Source: Gemmata palustris
GTDB taxonomy: Bacteria; Planctomycetota; Planctomycetia; Gemmatales; Gemmataceae
Reading direction: 5' to 3'
Assembly (NCBI RefSeq): GCF_017939745.1
Contig: NZ_JAGKQQ010000001.1
Span: 7,951,299-8,015,298, forward strand
DNA: 64,000 nt
In this document: positions 54,577 through 64,000 of the stretch, one piece after another
Layout of the letters: each line of letters opens with the position of its first letter
How positions within the stretch are numbered: position 1 is the first letter of the stretch
Position numbers and translations under genes: made by a program
Notes under the pieces: generated by a model
The model's database searches: none
What the model saw: the letters and a program-made list of their open reading frames with translations, nothing else
What the model was told of the DNA's origin: nothing

Positions 54577-55314
54577 ATGTCGTCAATCACCAAAACGCCC
54601 CCGCCGGCGGTCCACTACCCCGACTCCGACGGTCAGCCGATGGCCGATAACACGCTCCAGTTCGAGTGGATCGTCACGCTCCAGGGCAACATCGACCTGA
54701 TGTTCCGGGACCAGAAGGACGTGTTTGTCGCGGGCGACCACCTCATCTACCCCGTTGAGGGCAATGCGGACGTCCGCCAGGCGCCGGACGTGTACGTCGC
54801 GTTCGGGCGCCCCAAGGGGCACTGGGGTAGCTACAAGGTGTTCGAGGAAGACCACGTCTTCCCGCAAGTAATCTTCGAGGTCTGGTCGCCGGGTAACCGC
54901 TTCACCCAGATGGAAGACAAGCGGGACTTCTACGCCCGGTACGGAGCGGAAGAATACTACATCGTGTACCCGGAGTTCCCGGCCCACCTCGACGGTTGGT
55001 TGAGCAAGGGCGAGAAGCTCGAACGCGTTGAGAACATGAACGGGCACTTCAGCCCGCGGCTCGGTATCCGCTTCGAGTTGCAGCGCGGGAACATCGCGGT
55101 GTACCACCCGGACGGCCGACGGTTCCTGAGCTACGTCGATCTCGGCGCACTGCAACACGAAACTCAAACGCGAGCCGAAACCGCAGAGCAACACGCGGAA
55201 GAAGAGCGCCAGCGTGCGGAACAAGAACGGCTACGCGCGGAAGAGGCGCGACAAAAGGCCGAGCGACTCGCGGCGCGGCTCCGCGAACTCGGCATCGATC
55301 CCGATGCGGTGTGA
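54577..55314 (+). CDS. Uma2 family endonuclease-like protein
   Basis: 245 residues from the ATG at 54577, 16 bases after the clpC terminator. PD-(D/E)XK nuclease-type fold of the Uma2 family (DUF820): VRQAPDVYVAFGRPKGHWGS with the catalytic aspartate in the APDVYV block, PQVIFEVWSPGNRFTQMEDK (catalytic E-x-W/L-SP, usually EVLSPS) and RDFYARYGAEEYYIVYPEF (K-x-xxY...YW/Y). After residue ~190 a charged coiled coil (AETAEQHAEEERQRAEQERL then RAEEARQKAERLAARL) ends the protein. Uma2 genes are abundant in cyanobacteria and planctomycetes. The biological role is unproven. Confidence 0.9.
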   Translation: MSSITKTPPPAVHYPDSDGQPMADNTLQFEWIVTLQGNIDLMFRDQKDVFVAGDHLIYPVEGNADVRQAPDVYVAFGRPKGHWGSYKVFEEDHVFPQVIFEVWSPGNRFTQMEDKRDFYARYGAEEYYIVYPEFPAHLDGWLSKGEKLERVENMNGHFSPRLGIRFELQRGNIAVYHPDGRRFLSYVDLGALQHETQTRAETAEQHAEEERQRAEQERLRAEEARQKAERLAARLRELGIDPDAV

Positions 55315-55326
55315 GCGAGCGGAGTG

Positions 55327-56919
55327 TCATCTCACTCGGTAAACGGTGTACGCCGAATCGGAATGCACTTCTTCCAGATACTTTGCGGAAAGTGGCTGCG
55401 TGCGTGGCCAGATGACGTGCGTGATCCCCTCCGACTTCAACTGTTCGGGCCGTCCGGGCGCGTCCCATGCTCCCCCGACCGTAAGCGCCGAAGCGAACTT
55501 CATCCGGCGCTCCCACTCCTCCACTTCCGCCGCGGCATACGGCACCGACTTGAAATCGACGTAGATGCGCGCACCGGTCGCGAGCCGGAACCGTTGGAGG
55601 TCCACGGGAACCTGGTTCGTCCCCTCTTTCGCACGCGGGGGCGGCGCGAACGTGTTCGATACGGCCCCGCGGCCCGCGCCCACCTTCGGGAACGCGGTCG
55701 GGATCAGGTACACGTCGTCCGGCCCCGCGGTCGCATGCACGTAATCGTACAACTCGCGCTCATCGGCCCCGCGGTAACCGAGCCCCCCCACCGTCACAAC
55801 GACCCCGCCCGCAACGAGCGCGACCAGCCCCGCGAGAGCGATTCGTGCGGCCCGTGTCCCGGGCGGCTTCCGCGCAAGCAGTTGCGCGATGATGACCGTC
55901 GTCGCGACCGGCACGAGTAGCACCGAGACGCGCCACGGAAACGCGAGCGCCAGTGAATCCTTCTGAAGAACGAGTTCCACACCCGTGATGAGTGCGCCCC
56001 CGAGCACCGCAACTGCGAGCGCGCGCCCAAAGGGGGCGCGCCGCGCGAGCAAGAGTCCGAACGTGAGCCACGCCAGTTGCACACCGGCCACCGGATCGAA
56101 CCACCGCGCCGGCAGACAGTGGTGCGGGATTCGCGTGTGTGCGAGAACGTGCATCGCGCGATCGGTGTTCGAGCCGAACGGGTCGAATCGCCAAACGGTG
56201 AACGCGATCACCGGCACAACCACCGTCAGCGCGACCGACCCCGCCCCGATTCCTGCTCGTGTGCGCCCCTCGCGCAGCAACTCCAGCACGAACCCGAGCA
56301 CAAGTAATCCGGCGGGCAGCAGATACGTGGAATGGAACCAGCAGGTGACTGCGGCCAGCGCGCACGCCAGGACCGGTCGGCCGTGTGCGAACGCGGCCAG
56401 CGCGAACACGAGCAACACTCCGAACGCCGACGGCTGAATTCCCGGCCCGAGCAGGTACTGGGCGGCGACGCCGGCTTGCAGGTACCACGGGTAGTCTACG
56501 CCCACTGTCTGAACCGAGAGCCACCGCAAAATGGCCGCGTGGGTTGCTGTGAAGAGTGCTGCGAAAGTGATTCGTGTGGCGCGGGTATCGGGGACGTTCG
56601 GCACGGTCGCCACCAGCCAGCGCACCGCCAGAAAGTACGCCATCAGGAGCACGAAGTACGCGGGCTGGAGCACCCACGGGTGAATCGCGCAGGCCCCCGC
56701 AACGAGCGCGGAGAAGAGCGGCGTCGGGTCACTGGTGGTGGCGAGCCAGTCGCGGGCGAGGTGCCCGTGTCCCGCGAGTGCCGCGCCGTGCAGGAGGTAC
56801 TGGTTCTGGTTCGAGTAGTACAGCGGGGACTGCGTGTGTGCCACCGCGAACGCGATCGCGAGCAGGACGGCTTCAATCGTGCGGACGCGGCCGGTCGGCG
56901 CGGGAGCGGGTGGAGGCAT
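55327..56919 (-). CDS. Polytopic membrane protein (GT-C-like)
   Basis: 530 residues from the ATG at 56919, the 3' end facing the Uma2 gene across 12 bases. About eleven to twelve hydrophobic spans: AVLLAIAFAVAHTQSPLYYS, PAYFVLLMAYFLAVRWLVA, ACALAAVTCWFHSTYLLPAG, LLVLGFVLELL, SVALTVVVPVIAFTVW, LAWLTFGLLLARR, LAVAVLGGALITGVELVL and VSVLLVPVATTVIIAQLLA, ending with a soluble domain (DDVYLIPTAFPKVGAGRGAV, IYVDFKSVPYAAAEVEEWER, GITHVIWPRTQPLSAKY). This resembles the GT-C-type glycosyltransferase or DUF6798-like topology with a periplasmic C-terminal domain, but the catalytic DxD is not seen. Function unknown. Confidence 0.6.
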   Translation of the reverse strand: MPPPAPAPTGRVRTIEAVLLAIAFAVAHTQSPLYYSNQNQYLLHGAALAGHGHLARDWLATTSDPTPLFSALVAGACAIHPWVLQPAYFVLLMAYFLAVRWLVATVPNVPDTRATRITFAALFTATHAAILRWLSVQTVGVDYPWYLQAGVAAQYLLGPGIQPSAFGVLLVFALAAFAHGRPVLACALAAVTCWFHSTYLLPAGLLVLGFVLELLREGRTRAGIGAGSVALTVVVPVIAFTVWRFDPFGSNTDRAMHVLAHTRIPHHCLPARWFDPVAGVQLAWLTFGLLLARRAPFGRALAVAVLGGALITGVELVLQKDSLALAFPWRVSVLLVPVATTVIIAQLLARKPPGTRAARIALAGLVALVAGGVVVTVGGLGYRGADERELYDYVHATAGPDDVYLIPTAFPKVGAGRGAVSNTFAPPPRAKEGTNQVPVDLQRFRLATGARIYVDFKSVPYAAAEVEEWERRMKFASALTVGGAWDAPGRPEQLKSEGITHVIWPRTQPLSAKYLEEVHSDSAYTVYRVR

Positions 56920-57073
56920 GCGTTCGTTTTACGAAGCCGTGTCAGGAAACGGTGAAGGCGCCGCGCCCAGAAAAGAGGCCGGCCCTATTTACAACGCGGA
57001 GGGAATTGGGGTGGCCTGCGAATGTTACACAAGTGCTAAATCGCCCCGAATTCTGATACCGACCCGCGCAACA

Positions 57074-57113
57074 TTCGCGGGCCACTACCAGTTCCGAGAC
57101 CGCGGCCCGCGAA
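57074..57113 (-). terminator. Hairpin after the protein kinase gene
   Basis: Perfect 10-bp arms (57074-57083 with 57104-57113, TTCGCGGGCC and complement) with a 20-base loop, about 44 bases past the kinase stop on the minus strand. No T run; it may be a terminator or an mRNA-stabilising structure. Confidence 0.5.
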
Positions 57114-57156
57114 AGTGGGGCCGCGTTTTGTTGCGGTGGTTTAAGCTGGTAGGCGG

Positions 57157-58059
57157 TCAATAGTCTTGTTTCTCCAGCCGCGTGAGCGCCTCCTTGAAGG
57201 CGGTCGCGCTGGGGTACCGGTCGGCCGGGTCGCGCGAGATGGACTTCAGGAGGATCGCCGAGAGCCGCTCGTCGACGTTCGGGTTCAGGTCTTTGGCCTC
57301 GCGGGGCAGGGTGTTGAGCCGGCGCCGGAACGTTTCCTCGCTCGACGGCGAGCGCTCCCACGGCAACTGACCGGTGAACACCTCGTAGGCCGTCACGCCG
57401 AGCGCGAACAGGTCCACCCGGTGGTCGGTCGCCTTCCGTTTGATGATTTCCGGCGCGAGGATGTCCGGCGTGCCCGTGCGGTTGCCGCTCACGCAGAACG
57501 CCGGCGTGTACGGGACGGTGAGGCCGAAGTCGATCAGCTTCAGCACGCCCTCCTTGTCCACCATCACGTTGCGCGTGCAGAGGTCGCGGTGGAGCCACTT
57601 GCTGTCGTGCATGTACTGGAGAGCGTTGCAGAGCTGGCTCAGAAAGTTGATGCGGTTGCCGGTCAGTTGCGGGGCGCGGGTCTCGACGAGGTAGTTCAGC
57701 CCCAACCCGTCCACCAACTCCATGACCAGGTACGGTTCGCCGTCGGTGGTGATCCCTTGCTCGTAGGTGCGCACGATGTTGTCGTGCTTGAGGGCCTCGC
57801 AGATCTCGCCCTCGTGCGGCTTCTTGAGCCCGATGAACCGTTCCTCGAACTTCTTGGTTTTGGCCTTGTCCAGGAGCTTCAGGCAGACGGTGCGCCCGAG
57901 TTCGCGGTCGTAGGCGCGGAACACCTTCGACATGCTCCCCTGTCCGGTGCGCCCGACGAGATCGAACCGCTTCGCGACGTTGATCTTCTTCAGCCCTTTT
58001 TTGGGGCTGCCGCCGCTTCTACCTTTGCCTTTGCCGAACAAGAAGTCGAGCACACCCAC
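57157..58059 (-). CDS. Serine/threonine protein kinase (Hanks type)
   Basis: 300 residues, kinase domain only, no membrane span. Features: glycine-rich loop GRTGQGSMSKVFRAYD (36-51), catalytic lysine K61 in VCLKLL, HRDLCTRNVMVD (157-168, catalytic D159), DFGLTVPYT (177-185), TGTPDILAPE (activation/APE region, 196-205) and DLFALGVTAYEVFTGQLPWE (~215-235). The N-terminal ~35 residues are lysine-rich (GKGKGRSGGSPKKGLKKI). It is 122 bases downstream of accD on the same strand and may share its transcript. Targets unknown. Confidence 0.93.
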   Translation of the reverse strand: MGVLDFLFGKGKGRSGGSPKKGLKKINVAKRFDLVGRTGQGSMSKVFRAYDRELGRTVCLKLLDKAKTKKFEERFIGLKKPHEGEICEALKHDNIVRTYEQGITTDGEPYLVMELVDGLGLNYLVETRAPQLTGNRINFLSQLCNALQYMHDSKWLHRDLCTRNVMVDKEGVLKLIDFGLTVPYTPAFCVSGNRTGTPDILAPEIIKRKATDHRVDLFALGVTAYEVFTGQLPWERSPSSEETFRRRLNTLPREAKDLNPNVDERLSAILLKSISRDPADRYPSATAFKEALTRLEKQDY

Positions 58060-58076
58060 GGCGAACCCTCGGAGTC

Positions 58077-58183
58077 AGCGCGGAACGCGGAGCGCGAAAC
58101 GCGGGGTGAAGGCGAATTGCGGAAAACCGCCCGGCGGACGTGATTAATTTTAACTCCGCGCTCCCGACTCCGCACCCCGCGCT
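58077..58183. repeat. Imperfect ~31-bp inverted repeat before the kinase
   Basis: Arms 58077-58107 and 58153-58183 pair with about nine mismatches. GCGCGGAACGCGGAGCGCG is visible on the left. The right arm touches the accD stop. Possibly another palindromic element or a terminator. Confidence 0.4.
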
Positions 58184-59009
58184 ACCGAATCTGGCAGTAG
58201 TCTACAATGCGGGCGACCTCCGTGCGCAGGTCCTTGCGGTGAACGATCCGGTCCACGAACCCGTGCTTCAGGAGAAACTCGCTCGTCTGGAAGTTCTCCG
58301 GCAACTCGACGCGCACGGTGTTCGTGATGACCCGCCGCCCGGCGAACCCGACCATCGCGCCCGGTTCGGCGAGCGTGATGTCGCCCTGGAGCGCCCAACT
58401 CGCCGCCACGCCGCCCATCGTCGGGTTGGTGAGGATGCACACGTAGAGCCCGCCCGCGGAGTCGTATCGCCCCAGCGCCGCGGAGATTTTCGCCATCTGC
58501 ATGAGGGACAGAATCCCCTCCTGCATCCGGGCGCCGCCCCCGGAGCCGCTCACAAAGATCAGCGGCAACTTGAGTTCCGTCGCGCGCTCGGCGGCGCGGG
58601 TCAGCTTCTCGCCGACCACGCTGCCCATGCTCCCGGCCATGAACGCGAAGTCGGTGATGCCGAGGACGACCGGGCGCCCGCGGATGAAGCCCTTGCCGGT
58701 GACGGCCGCGTCGGGCATCCCGGTCTTCTTCTGCTCATCGGCGAGGCGCTGGTGGTACGGGAGGCGGTCCACGAAGTAGAGCGGGTCGCACGGGCGCAGG
58801 TCGGTGTCCCACTCCTCGAAGGTGCCCTCGTCGAGCAGTTGCGCGACGCGGTCCTTCGCGGGCATGGTGAAGTGGTGGTCGCAGTCCGGGCACACGTGGT
58901 GCCGGGCCACAACTTCCTTCTTGTACACCGTGGTTTTGCAGTTCGTACACCGGATCCACAGGCCTTCCGGTACGCCCCGCTTCGGCCGCTCCGTCGCCAT
59001 GCGTTCCAC
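58182..59009 (-). CDS. accD: Acetyl-CoA carboxylase carboxyltransferase subunit beta
   Basis: 275 residues from a GTG at 59009 (AAGGAGG upstream); an ATG at 59000 is an alternative. The N-terminal zinc ribbon is [20 protein letters not shown] then CPDCDHHF (Cys21, 24, 40, 43). The crotonase-fold transferase domain shows [58 protein letters not shown] (acyl-CoA site) and [20 protein letters not shown] then [11 protein letters not shown]. With AccA it moves the carboxyl group from biotin-BCCP to acetyl-CoA, giving malonyl-CoA for fatty acid synthesis. No accA, accB or accC is in the window. Part of the leftward gapA-pgk-accD-kinase series. Confidence 0.96.
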   Translation of the reverse strand: MERMATERPKRGVPEGLWIRCTNCKTTVYKKEVVARHHVCPDCDHHFTMPAKDRVAQLLDEGTFEEWDTDLRPCDPLYFVDRLPYHQRLADEQKKTGMPDAAVTGKGFIRGRPVVLGITDFAFMAGSMGSVVGEKLTRAAERATELKLPLIFVSGSGGGARMQEGILSLMQMAKISAALGRYDSAGGLYVCILTNPTMGGVAASWALQGDITLAEPGAMVGFAGRRVITNTVRVELPENFQTSEFLLKHGFVDRIVHRKDLRTEVARIVDYCQIR

Positions 59010-59026
59010 CCCTGCCTCCTTCGAGG

Positions 59027-59120
59027 AAATTCTAAATAACCAAGCACGAAACCCGAAACAAATGGAAACCAGACAACCTGATTGTTTTCTTTCGGATTTC
59101 GTGCTTCGGGTTTTGAATTT
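59027..59120. repeat. Inverted repeat element (same family as 63022-63104)
   Basis: Arms 59027-59058 and 59090-59120 share TTTCGTGCTTCGGGTT-like sequence in inverse orientation with several mismatches. The element lies between pgk and accD and is AT-rich against its surroundings. Consensus core CCCGAAGCACGAAATTC recurs at 63022-63104. Confidence 0.75.
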
Positions 59121-59126
59121 TCCAGA

Positions 59127-60332
59127 TTACTTATCGTCGATCTGGGCCAGACTCTGGAACTTCTTGCCCTCGACGTAGGCGAGGAACGCCCCGCCGCCGG
59201 TCGAGACGTGTGTCATCTTCTCGGCGAACCCGAACTGCTCGGCGGCCTCGGCCGTTTCGCCCCCGCCGACCACGGTGACGCCCGCGCTCGCGGCCATCGC
59301 CTCGGCGATGTACTGCGTGCCGCGCGAGAACGCGGTCTGCTCGAACCACCCCAGCGGGCCGTTCCAGATGACCGTGGCCGACTCTTTGATCTGCACTTTG
59401 TAGTGCTCGATCGTCTTGGGGCCGATGTCCACGCCCTCGAACCCCGCGGGGATCGCGCCCTCGCACACCTGCGTCTGGAGCAGGTCGTCGCTCTTCGCGG
59501 CGACGTAATCGACCGGCAGTGTGATCTTCTTGCCGACGAACGCGAGCAGCGGCTTGGCCGCCTCGATTTCTTCGTCGCCCACGCGCGTCGCGCCCACGTC
59601 CACGCCCTGCGCCTTGAGGAACGTGTACGTCATCTTCCCGCCGATGAGCAGGTGATCGACCTTCGCGAGGAGCGTGTTGATGAAGGCGATCTTGTCGGAC
59701 ACCTTCGCCCCGCCCATGATCCCGAGCACCGGGGGCTTCGGTTCGGTCATCAGGCCGTCGATGATCTCGAGTTCCTTCGCGACGAGCAGCCCGATCGCGC
59801 GCGGCTTGCCCGCGGCCTTCAGGTTCGCCGGGAGGCCCACCATCGACGTGTCTTTGTCGTTCTGGCAGGTGCCGAAGGCGTCGTTCACGTAGGCGTCGCC
59901 GAGCGCCGCGAGCGCGGCCGCGAACTCGGGATCGTTCTTCTGCTCGCGCGGATCGAACCGCAAGTTCTCGAGCAGCAGAACCCCGCCGGGCTTGAGTGCG
60001 GCGACCGCGGCCGTCACCGCCGGCCCGACCACGTCGCTCGCGGCCTTCGCCACCGGTACGGTGAGCAGTTCGCCGAACTTCGCGGCGACTTTATCCATCG
60101 TGAGGTTCTTGCGCTCGTCCGGCGTCGCCTTTTCCGGGCGCCCGAGGTGGCTCATCGCGATCACGCTCGCGCCGGCGTCGAGGAGGTGCCTGATGGTCGG
60201 CAGCGCGGCCCGGATGCGCCGGTCGTTCTTCACGGCCCCGGTCTTCTTGTCGAGCGGGACGTTGAAGTCCACGCGCACGAGTACCTTCTTGCCCTTCAGG
60301 TCGCCGAGGTCGTTCAGGGTCTTCTTGGCCAT
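59127..60332 (-). CDS. pgk: Phosphoglycerate kinase
   Basis: 401 residues from the ATG at 60332, a normal length for PGK. It interconverts 1,3-bisphosphoglycerate plus ADP and 3-phosphoglycerate plus ATP in glycolysis/gluconeogenesis, in the cytoplasm. Motifs: VLVRVDFNVPLDK (residues ~17-29, 3-PG binding), VIAMSHLGRPEK, VLLLENLRFDPREQKNDPEF, VNDAFGTCQN, MGGAKVSDK, WNGPLGWFEQTAF and VVGGGETAEAA (the hinge and nucleotide site, where most bacterial PGKs have GGGDT/ST). The variant VVGGGETAEA keeps the glycine triplet. gapA lies 184 bases upstream on the same strand, as in many bacteria. A terminator lies between gapA and pgk. Confidence 0.96.
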   Translation of the reverse strand: MAKKTLNDLGDLKGKKVLVRVDFNVPLDKKTGAVKNDRRIRAALPTIRHLLDAGASVIAMSHLGRPEKATPDERKNLTMDKVAAKFGELLTVPVAKAASDVVGPAVTAAVAALKPGGVLLLENLRFDPREQKNDPEFAAALAALGDAYVNDAFGTCQNDKDTSMVGLPANLKAAGKPRAIGLLVAKELEIIDGLMTEPKPPVLGIMGGAKVSDKIAFINTLLAKVDHLLIGGKMTYTFLKAQGVDVGATRVGDEEIEAAKPLLAFVGKKITLPVDYVAAKSDDLLQTQVCEGAIPAGFEGVDIGPKTIEHYKVQIKESATVIWNGPLGWFEQTAFSRGTQYIAEAMAASAGVTVVGGGETAEAAEQFGFAEKMTHVSTGGGAFLAYVEGKKFQSLAQIDDK

Positions 60333-60421
60333 TGGAATCTCCGGGCGAACGGCCGGCGTGAGCCGGCTGGTGAGTGGCACCGGTCGGCTCACGCCGCAAC
60401 CGGGGCGCTTGAACGAGTGAG

Positions 60422-60504
60422 AAAAACGGTCGGCACGAGTGGGCCGGTGGGGGGCACCGCAGGGGGCGCCCGGTTGTGCCACCGGCCGGCTCACGCCGAC
60501 CGTT
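60422..60504 (-). terminator. Terminator after gapA
   Basis: Long imperfect stem: 60425-60450 with 60479-60504 (ends AACGGTCGGC and complement). On the minus strand the stem is followed by TTTTTCTC, 13-95 bases past the gapA stop. It would separate gapA from pgk transcription unless readthrough occurs. Confidence 0.75.
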
Positions 60505-60516
60505 CGCCGCGGGCGC

Positions 60517-62024
<1,508 letters not shown>

Positions 62025-63014
62025 ATGTCGAAGGTCGTTCGTGTGGCCGTGACCGGTGCGGCCGGTCGCGTTTCCAGCAGTCTCATCGTGCGGCTCGCGT
62101 CCGGTGAAGTGTTCGGGCCGGAAACGAAAGTCGTCCTCCAGTTGCTCGAACTGCCGGCCGCGCTGAAGAACCTCGAAGGCGCGATGTACGAGCTCCAGGA
62201 CTGCGGGTTCTCGACGCTCAAGGACGTCGTTATTACTGACGACGCGAACGTCGCGTTCAAGGACTGCAACTACGCACTGCTCGTGGGTGCTGCGCCGCGC
62301 GGACCGGGCGAACAGCGCAAGGATCTGATCCGCAAGAACGGCCCGATCTTCGTCGGGCAGGGGCAGGCCATCGCGAAGAATGCGGCCAGTGACGTGCGCG
62401 TCCTCGTGGTCGGCAACCCGTGTAACACGAACTGCCTCATCGCCTACAAGAACGGGCGGGACGTTCCCGCGGACCGCTGGCACGCGATGACCCGGCTCGA
62501 TCACAACCGCGCCGTGTCCGCCCTCGCATCGAAGGCCGGCGTGACCAACGACGCGATCACCTGCGTCACGATTTGGGGTAACCACTCGAACACACAGTTC
62601 CCGGACTTCACCAACGCGAAGATCGGCGGCAAGCCCGCGACGAGCGTCATCACCGACCGCGCGTGGCTCGAAACCACCTTCGTCCCGAACACGCAGGACC
62701 GCGGGAAGTTCATCATCGACACGACGAAGGTGTCGTCGTCGTTCTCGGCCGCGAACGGGGCCATCGATCACATCAAGACCCTCGTTCGCGGTACCGCGGC
62801 GGGCGACTGGACCAGCGCCGCGATCGTCTCGAAGGGCGAGTACGGCATCCCCCCGGGGCTGGTGTTCGGCTACCCCTGCACGGCGGCCGGCGACAACAAC
62901 TGGAAGGTCGTCGAGGGGCTGCAATTTGATGCGTTCGGCCAGGAGAAATTCAAGAAGACGCTGGACGAACTGCTCCAGGAACAAGAAGTGGTGAAGGATC
63001 TGCTCCCGTCCTAA
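62025..63014 (+). CDS. mdh: Malate dehydrogenase (cytosolic-type)
   Basis: 329 residues from the ATG at 62025. The family layout is clear: [20 protein letters not shown] at the N-terminus, [59 protein letters not shown] (substrate arginines), [36 protein letters not shown] (catalytic Asp-Asn-Arg region), [20 protein letters not shown] (catalytic His in GNHS) and [20 protein letters not shown]. It oxidises malate to oxaloacetate with NAD+. The usual third glycine of the nucleotide motif (GAAGQIGY) is replaced by serine (GAAGRVSS), and the first substrate arginine of GSxPRKPGMxR appears as AAPRGPG. Most catalytic residues are kept, so it is probably active. Confidence 0.93.
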   Translation: MSKVVRVAVTGAAGRVSSSLIVRLASGEVFGPETKVVLQLLELPAALKNLEGAMYELQDCGFSTLKDVVITDDANVAFKDCNYALLVGAAPRGPGEQRKDLIRKNGPIFVGQGQAIAKNAASDVRVLVVGNPCNTNCLIAYKNGRDVPADRWHAMTRLDHNRAVSALASKAGVTNDAITCVTIWGNHSNTQFPDFTNAKIGGKPATSVITDRAWLETTFVPNTQDRGKFIIDTTKVSSSFSAANGAIDHIKTLVRGTAAGDWTSAAIVSKGEYGIPPGLVFGYPCTAAGDNNWKVVEGLQFDAFGQEKFKKTLDELLQEQEVVKDLLPS

Positions 63015-63021
63015 TGGGAGT

Positions 63022-63104
63022 AAATTCGGAACCCGAAGTACGAAATTCAAAAGTAAAGAAAGCCCTGCTTCTCTTTTGAATTTCGTGCTTCGGGTTCCGA
63101 ATTT
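63022..63104. repeat. 32-bp inverted repeat element between mdh and the hydrolase gene
   Basis: Arms 63022-63053 and 63073-63104 (AAATTCGGAACCCGAAGTAC and complement) match at 31 of 32 positions, with a 19-base loop. The same family lies at 59027-59120. Its right edge is 7 bases before the next start codon. Confidence 0.9.
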
Positions 63105-63111
63105 ATTGTTT

Positions 63112-63759
63112 ATGCAGATGCTTCTCGTCCACGGTCTCGGCCGCACTCCACTATCGCTCTTCGGACTGGCCGCCGCTCTGCGACGCGCCGGGCACCACAC
63201 GCGGTTCTTCGGCTACCTACCGGCTCTCGAATCACTTCCGCGAATCGTTCGCCGGCTGACCGTGCGGTTACGGGCGATCGCGGCCCGAGGGGAACCGGTC
63301 GGGCTCGTCGGGCACTCGCTCGGCGGCTTGCTTCTGCGTGTGGCACTAACTGCGGTACCGGAACTGAAGGTCCATCATTTCGTGACGCTCGGCACTCCCG
63401 CGTCGGTACCGCGAATGGCAACTCTCGCCTGGCGGTGGTTCCCACTTTTCCGGCTCTACACCCGCGATTGCGGGCGGTTCCTCGGATCGGCGGAGGCGTT
63501 CGCGAAGCTCCCCGAACTGCGCGTGCCGTTCACGCTGATTGCCGGGACCGCCGGCCCGTGCGGGCGGTGGAGCCCGTTCGGGGCCGAGCCGAACGATGGG
63601 GTCGTGGCGGTAGCAGAAACGCGCGTGGCCGGCGCCGAACCGGAACTGGTTCCCGCAGTTCACACGCTCATCATGGACTCGGTTACTGTGCGCACGCGAA
63701 TCTTGGCTATCATGGAGGGTGTGAGCGTTAATGCTCGTCCCCTCGTTCTGGAATCGTAG
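63112..63759 (+). CDS. Alpha/beta-hydrolase fold protein (lipase-like)
   Basis: 215 residues from the ATG at 63112 (an ATG two codons on is possible). Alpha/beta hydrolase features: MLLVHGLGRTPLSLFGLAAA (oxyanion HGxG), the nucleophile elbow GLVGHSLGGLLLRVALTAV (GHSLGG, Ser in the elbow near residue 68), then VHHFVTLGTPASVPRM (LGTP, typical of lipases) and PFTLIAGTAGP. A late VHTLIMDS may hold the catalytic histidine. No signal peptide; possibly cytoplasmic. It follows mdh by ~95 bases, with the inverted-repeat element between them, and precedes the DUF2237 gene by 2 bases, so those two likely share a transcript. Confidence 0.85.
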   Translation: MQMLLVHGLGRTPLSLFGLAAALRRAGHHTRFFGYLPALESLPRIVRRLTVRLRAIAARGEPVGLVGHSLGGLLLRVALTAVPELKVHHFVTLGTPASVPRMATLAWRWFPLFRLYTRDCGRFLGSAEAFAKLPELRVPFTLIAGTAGPCGRWSPFGAEPNDGVVAVAETRVAGAEPELVPAVHTLIMDSVTVRTRILAIMEGVSVNARPLVLES

Positions 63760-63761
63760 CC

Positions 63762-64000
63762 ATGCCGTCCAACGCGAAGAACGTCCTCGGTGGCCCCCTT
63801 CAAACGTGTTCCATGAGCCCGCTCACCGGGTTCTACCGCGACGGGTGCTGCAACACCGGCGCGGAAGACGAGGGGCTCCACACCATTTGCTGCCAGGTCA
63901 CGGCCGAGTTCCTCGCGCACCAGCAGCACATCGGCAACGACCTGAGCACGCCGTTTCCGGTGTACGGGTTCCCCGGGTTGCGCCCCGGCGACCGGTGGTG
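63762..64000 (+). CDS. DUF2237 family protein (partial, N-terminal part)
   Basis: Opens at the ATG 63762, 2 bases after the hydrolase stop, and runs off the window end. The 79 visible residues read NAKNVLGGPLQTCSMSPLTG, then FYRDGCCNTGAEDEGLHTIC, EFLAHQQHIGNDLSTPFPVY and GFPGLRPGDRW, which is the DUF2237 pattern (NVLGGPLxxCS...TGFYRDGCCxTGxxDxGxHxVCA...GNDLSTPxPxYxFPGLxPGDRWC). The full family is about 125 residues, so roughly 45 lie beyond the window. Conserved cysteines suggest a metal site or disulfides. Function unknown. Confidence 0.92.
   Translation, partial: MPSNAKNVLGGPLQTCSMSPLTGFYRDGCCNTGAEDEGLHTICCQVTAEFLAHQQHIGNDLSTPFPVYGFPGLRPGDRW

Noticed and set aside
54577-55314. Uma2 protein as part of a defence island
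   Set aside because: Its neighbours are clpC and a membrane protein; no restriction, toxin-antitoxin or phage-related genes are around. Uma2 genes are scattered in planctomycete genomes.

Overview
This is GC-rich bacterial DNA with hallmarks of the family Gemmataceae (phylum Planctomycetota). These are two DUF1559 pseudopilin-like proteins, a YTV-type cysteine-rich wall protein, a TIGR03067-type protein, a PVC-type heme-binding dehydrogenase fused to DUF1080, a Tat-exported Gfo/Idh/MocA oxidoreductase, an ECF sigma factor with a membrane-anchored C-terminal extension, long WD40-like propellers, and small conserved proteins that I associate with this family. This assignment rests on recognising protein families by eye; no database search was possible. 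I recognised no rRNA, tRNA, transposase, phage gene or CRISPR array.

Layout. 0-7 kb: end of a luciferase-like flavin oxidoreductase, a SET-domain protein, a DUF1559 pseudopilin with a small lipoprotein, a decayed SDR gene, a membrane protein, a helicase-associated (motorless) protein, a CoaB-type ligase and a truncated transporter remnant. 7-20 kb: a GIDE-domain membrane protein with a propeller, a Gemmata-type CACC protein, a squalene-cyclase-fold exported protein, rsmE with a 58-aa partner, small orphan genes, a lipoprotein, a Gfo/Idh/MocA oxidoreductase, a frameshifted gene and an exported D-aminoacylase. 20-30 kb: a palindromic/tandem repeat island, the PVC cytochrome-DUF1080 giant, topoisomerase IB, a DnaJ-like zinc-finger protein, the ECF sigma fusion and zwf. 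30-41 kb: the YTV protein behind about 1 kb of apparently non-coding DNA, a DUF1801 and a YdjY protein, a zinc-ribbon/collagen-like/propeller protein, an OmpR-type response regulator and a second pseudopilin. 40-51 kb: an MBL hydrolase, a DUF2807 protein, a YchF-like GTPase, a TPR protein, TIGR03067, DUF4419 and DUF3472 proteins, a LolA-like exported protein and a WD40 protein. 51-64 kb: a DUF6940 protein, clpC, an Uma2-family protein, a polytopic membrane protein, then a leftward gapA-pgk-accD-protein kinase series facing away from mdh, an alpha/beta hydrolase and the start of a DUF2237 gene.

Central metabolism is represented by zwf, gapA, pgk, mdh, accD and coaB; most other genes encode exported or envelope proteins and regulators. 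Nearly every gene is a short transcription unit, many ended by strong hairpins. Intergenic spaces hold several families of palindromic repeats, some of which recur within the window. I see no self-evident new multi-gene system. The most unusual single items are the ECF sigma-transmembrane-exported-domain fusion, the GIDE-propeller protein, the ClpC without a recognisable ClpP-binding tripeptide, the mdh with a changed glycine motif, the MBL enzyme with an altered metal motif, and the repeat elements.
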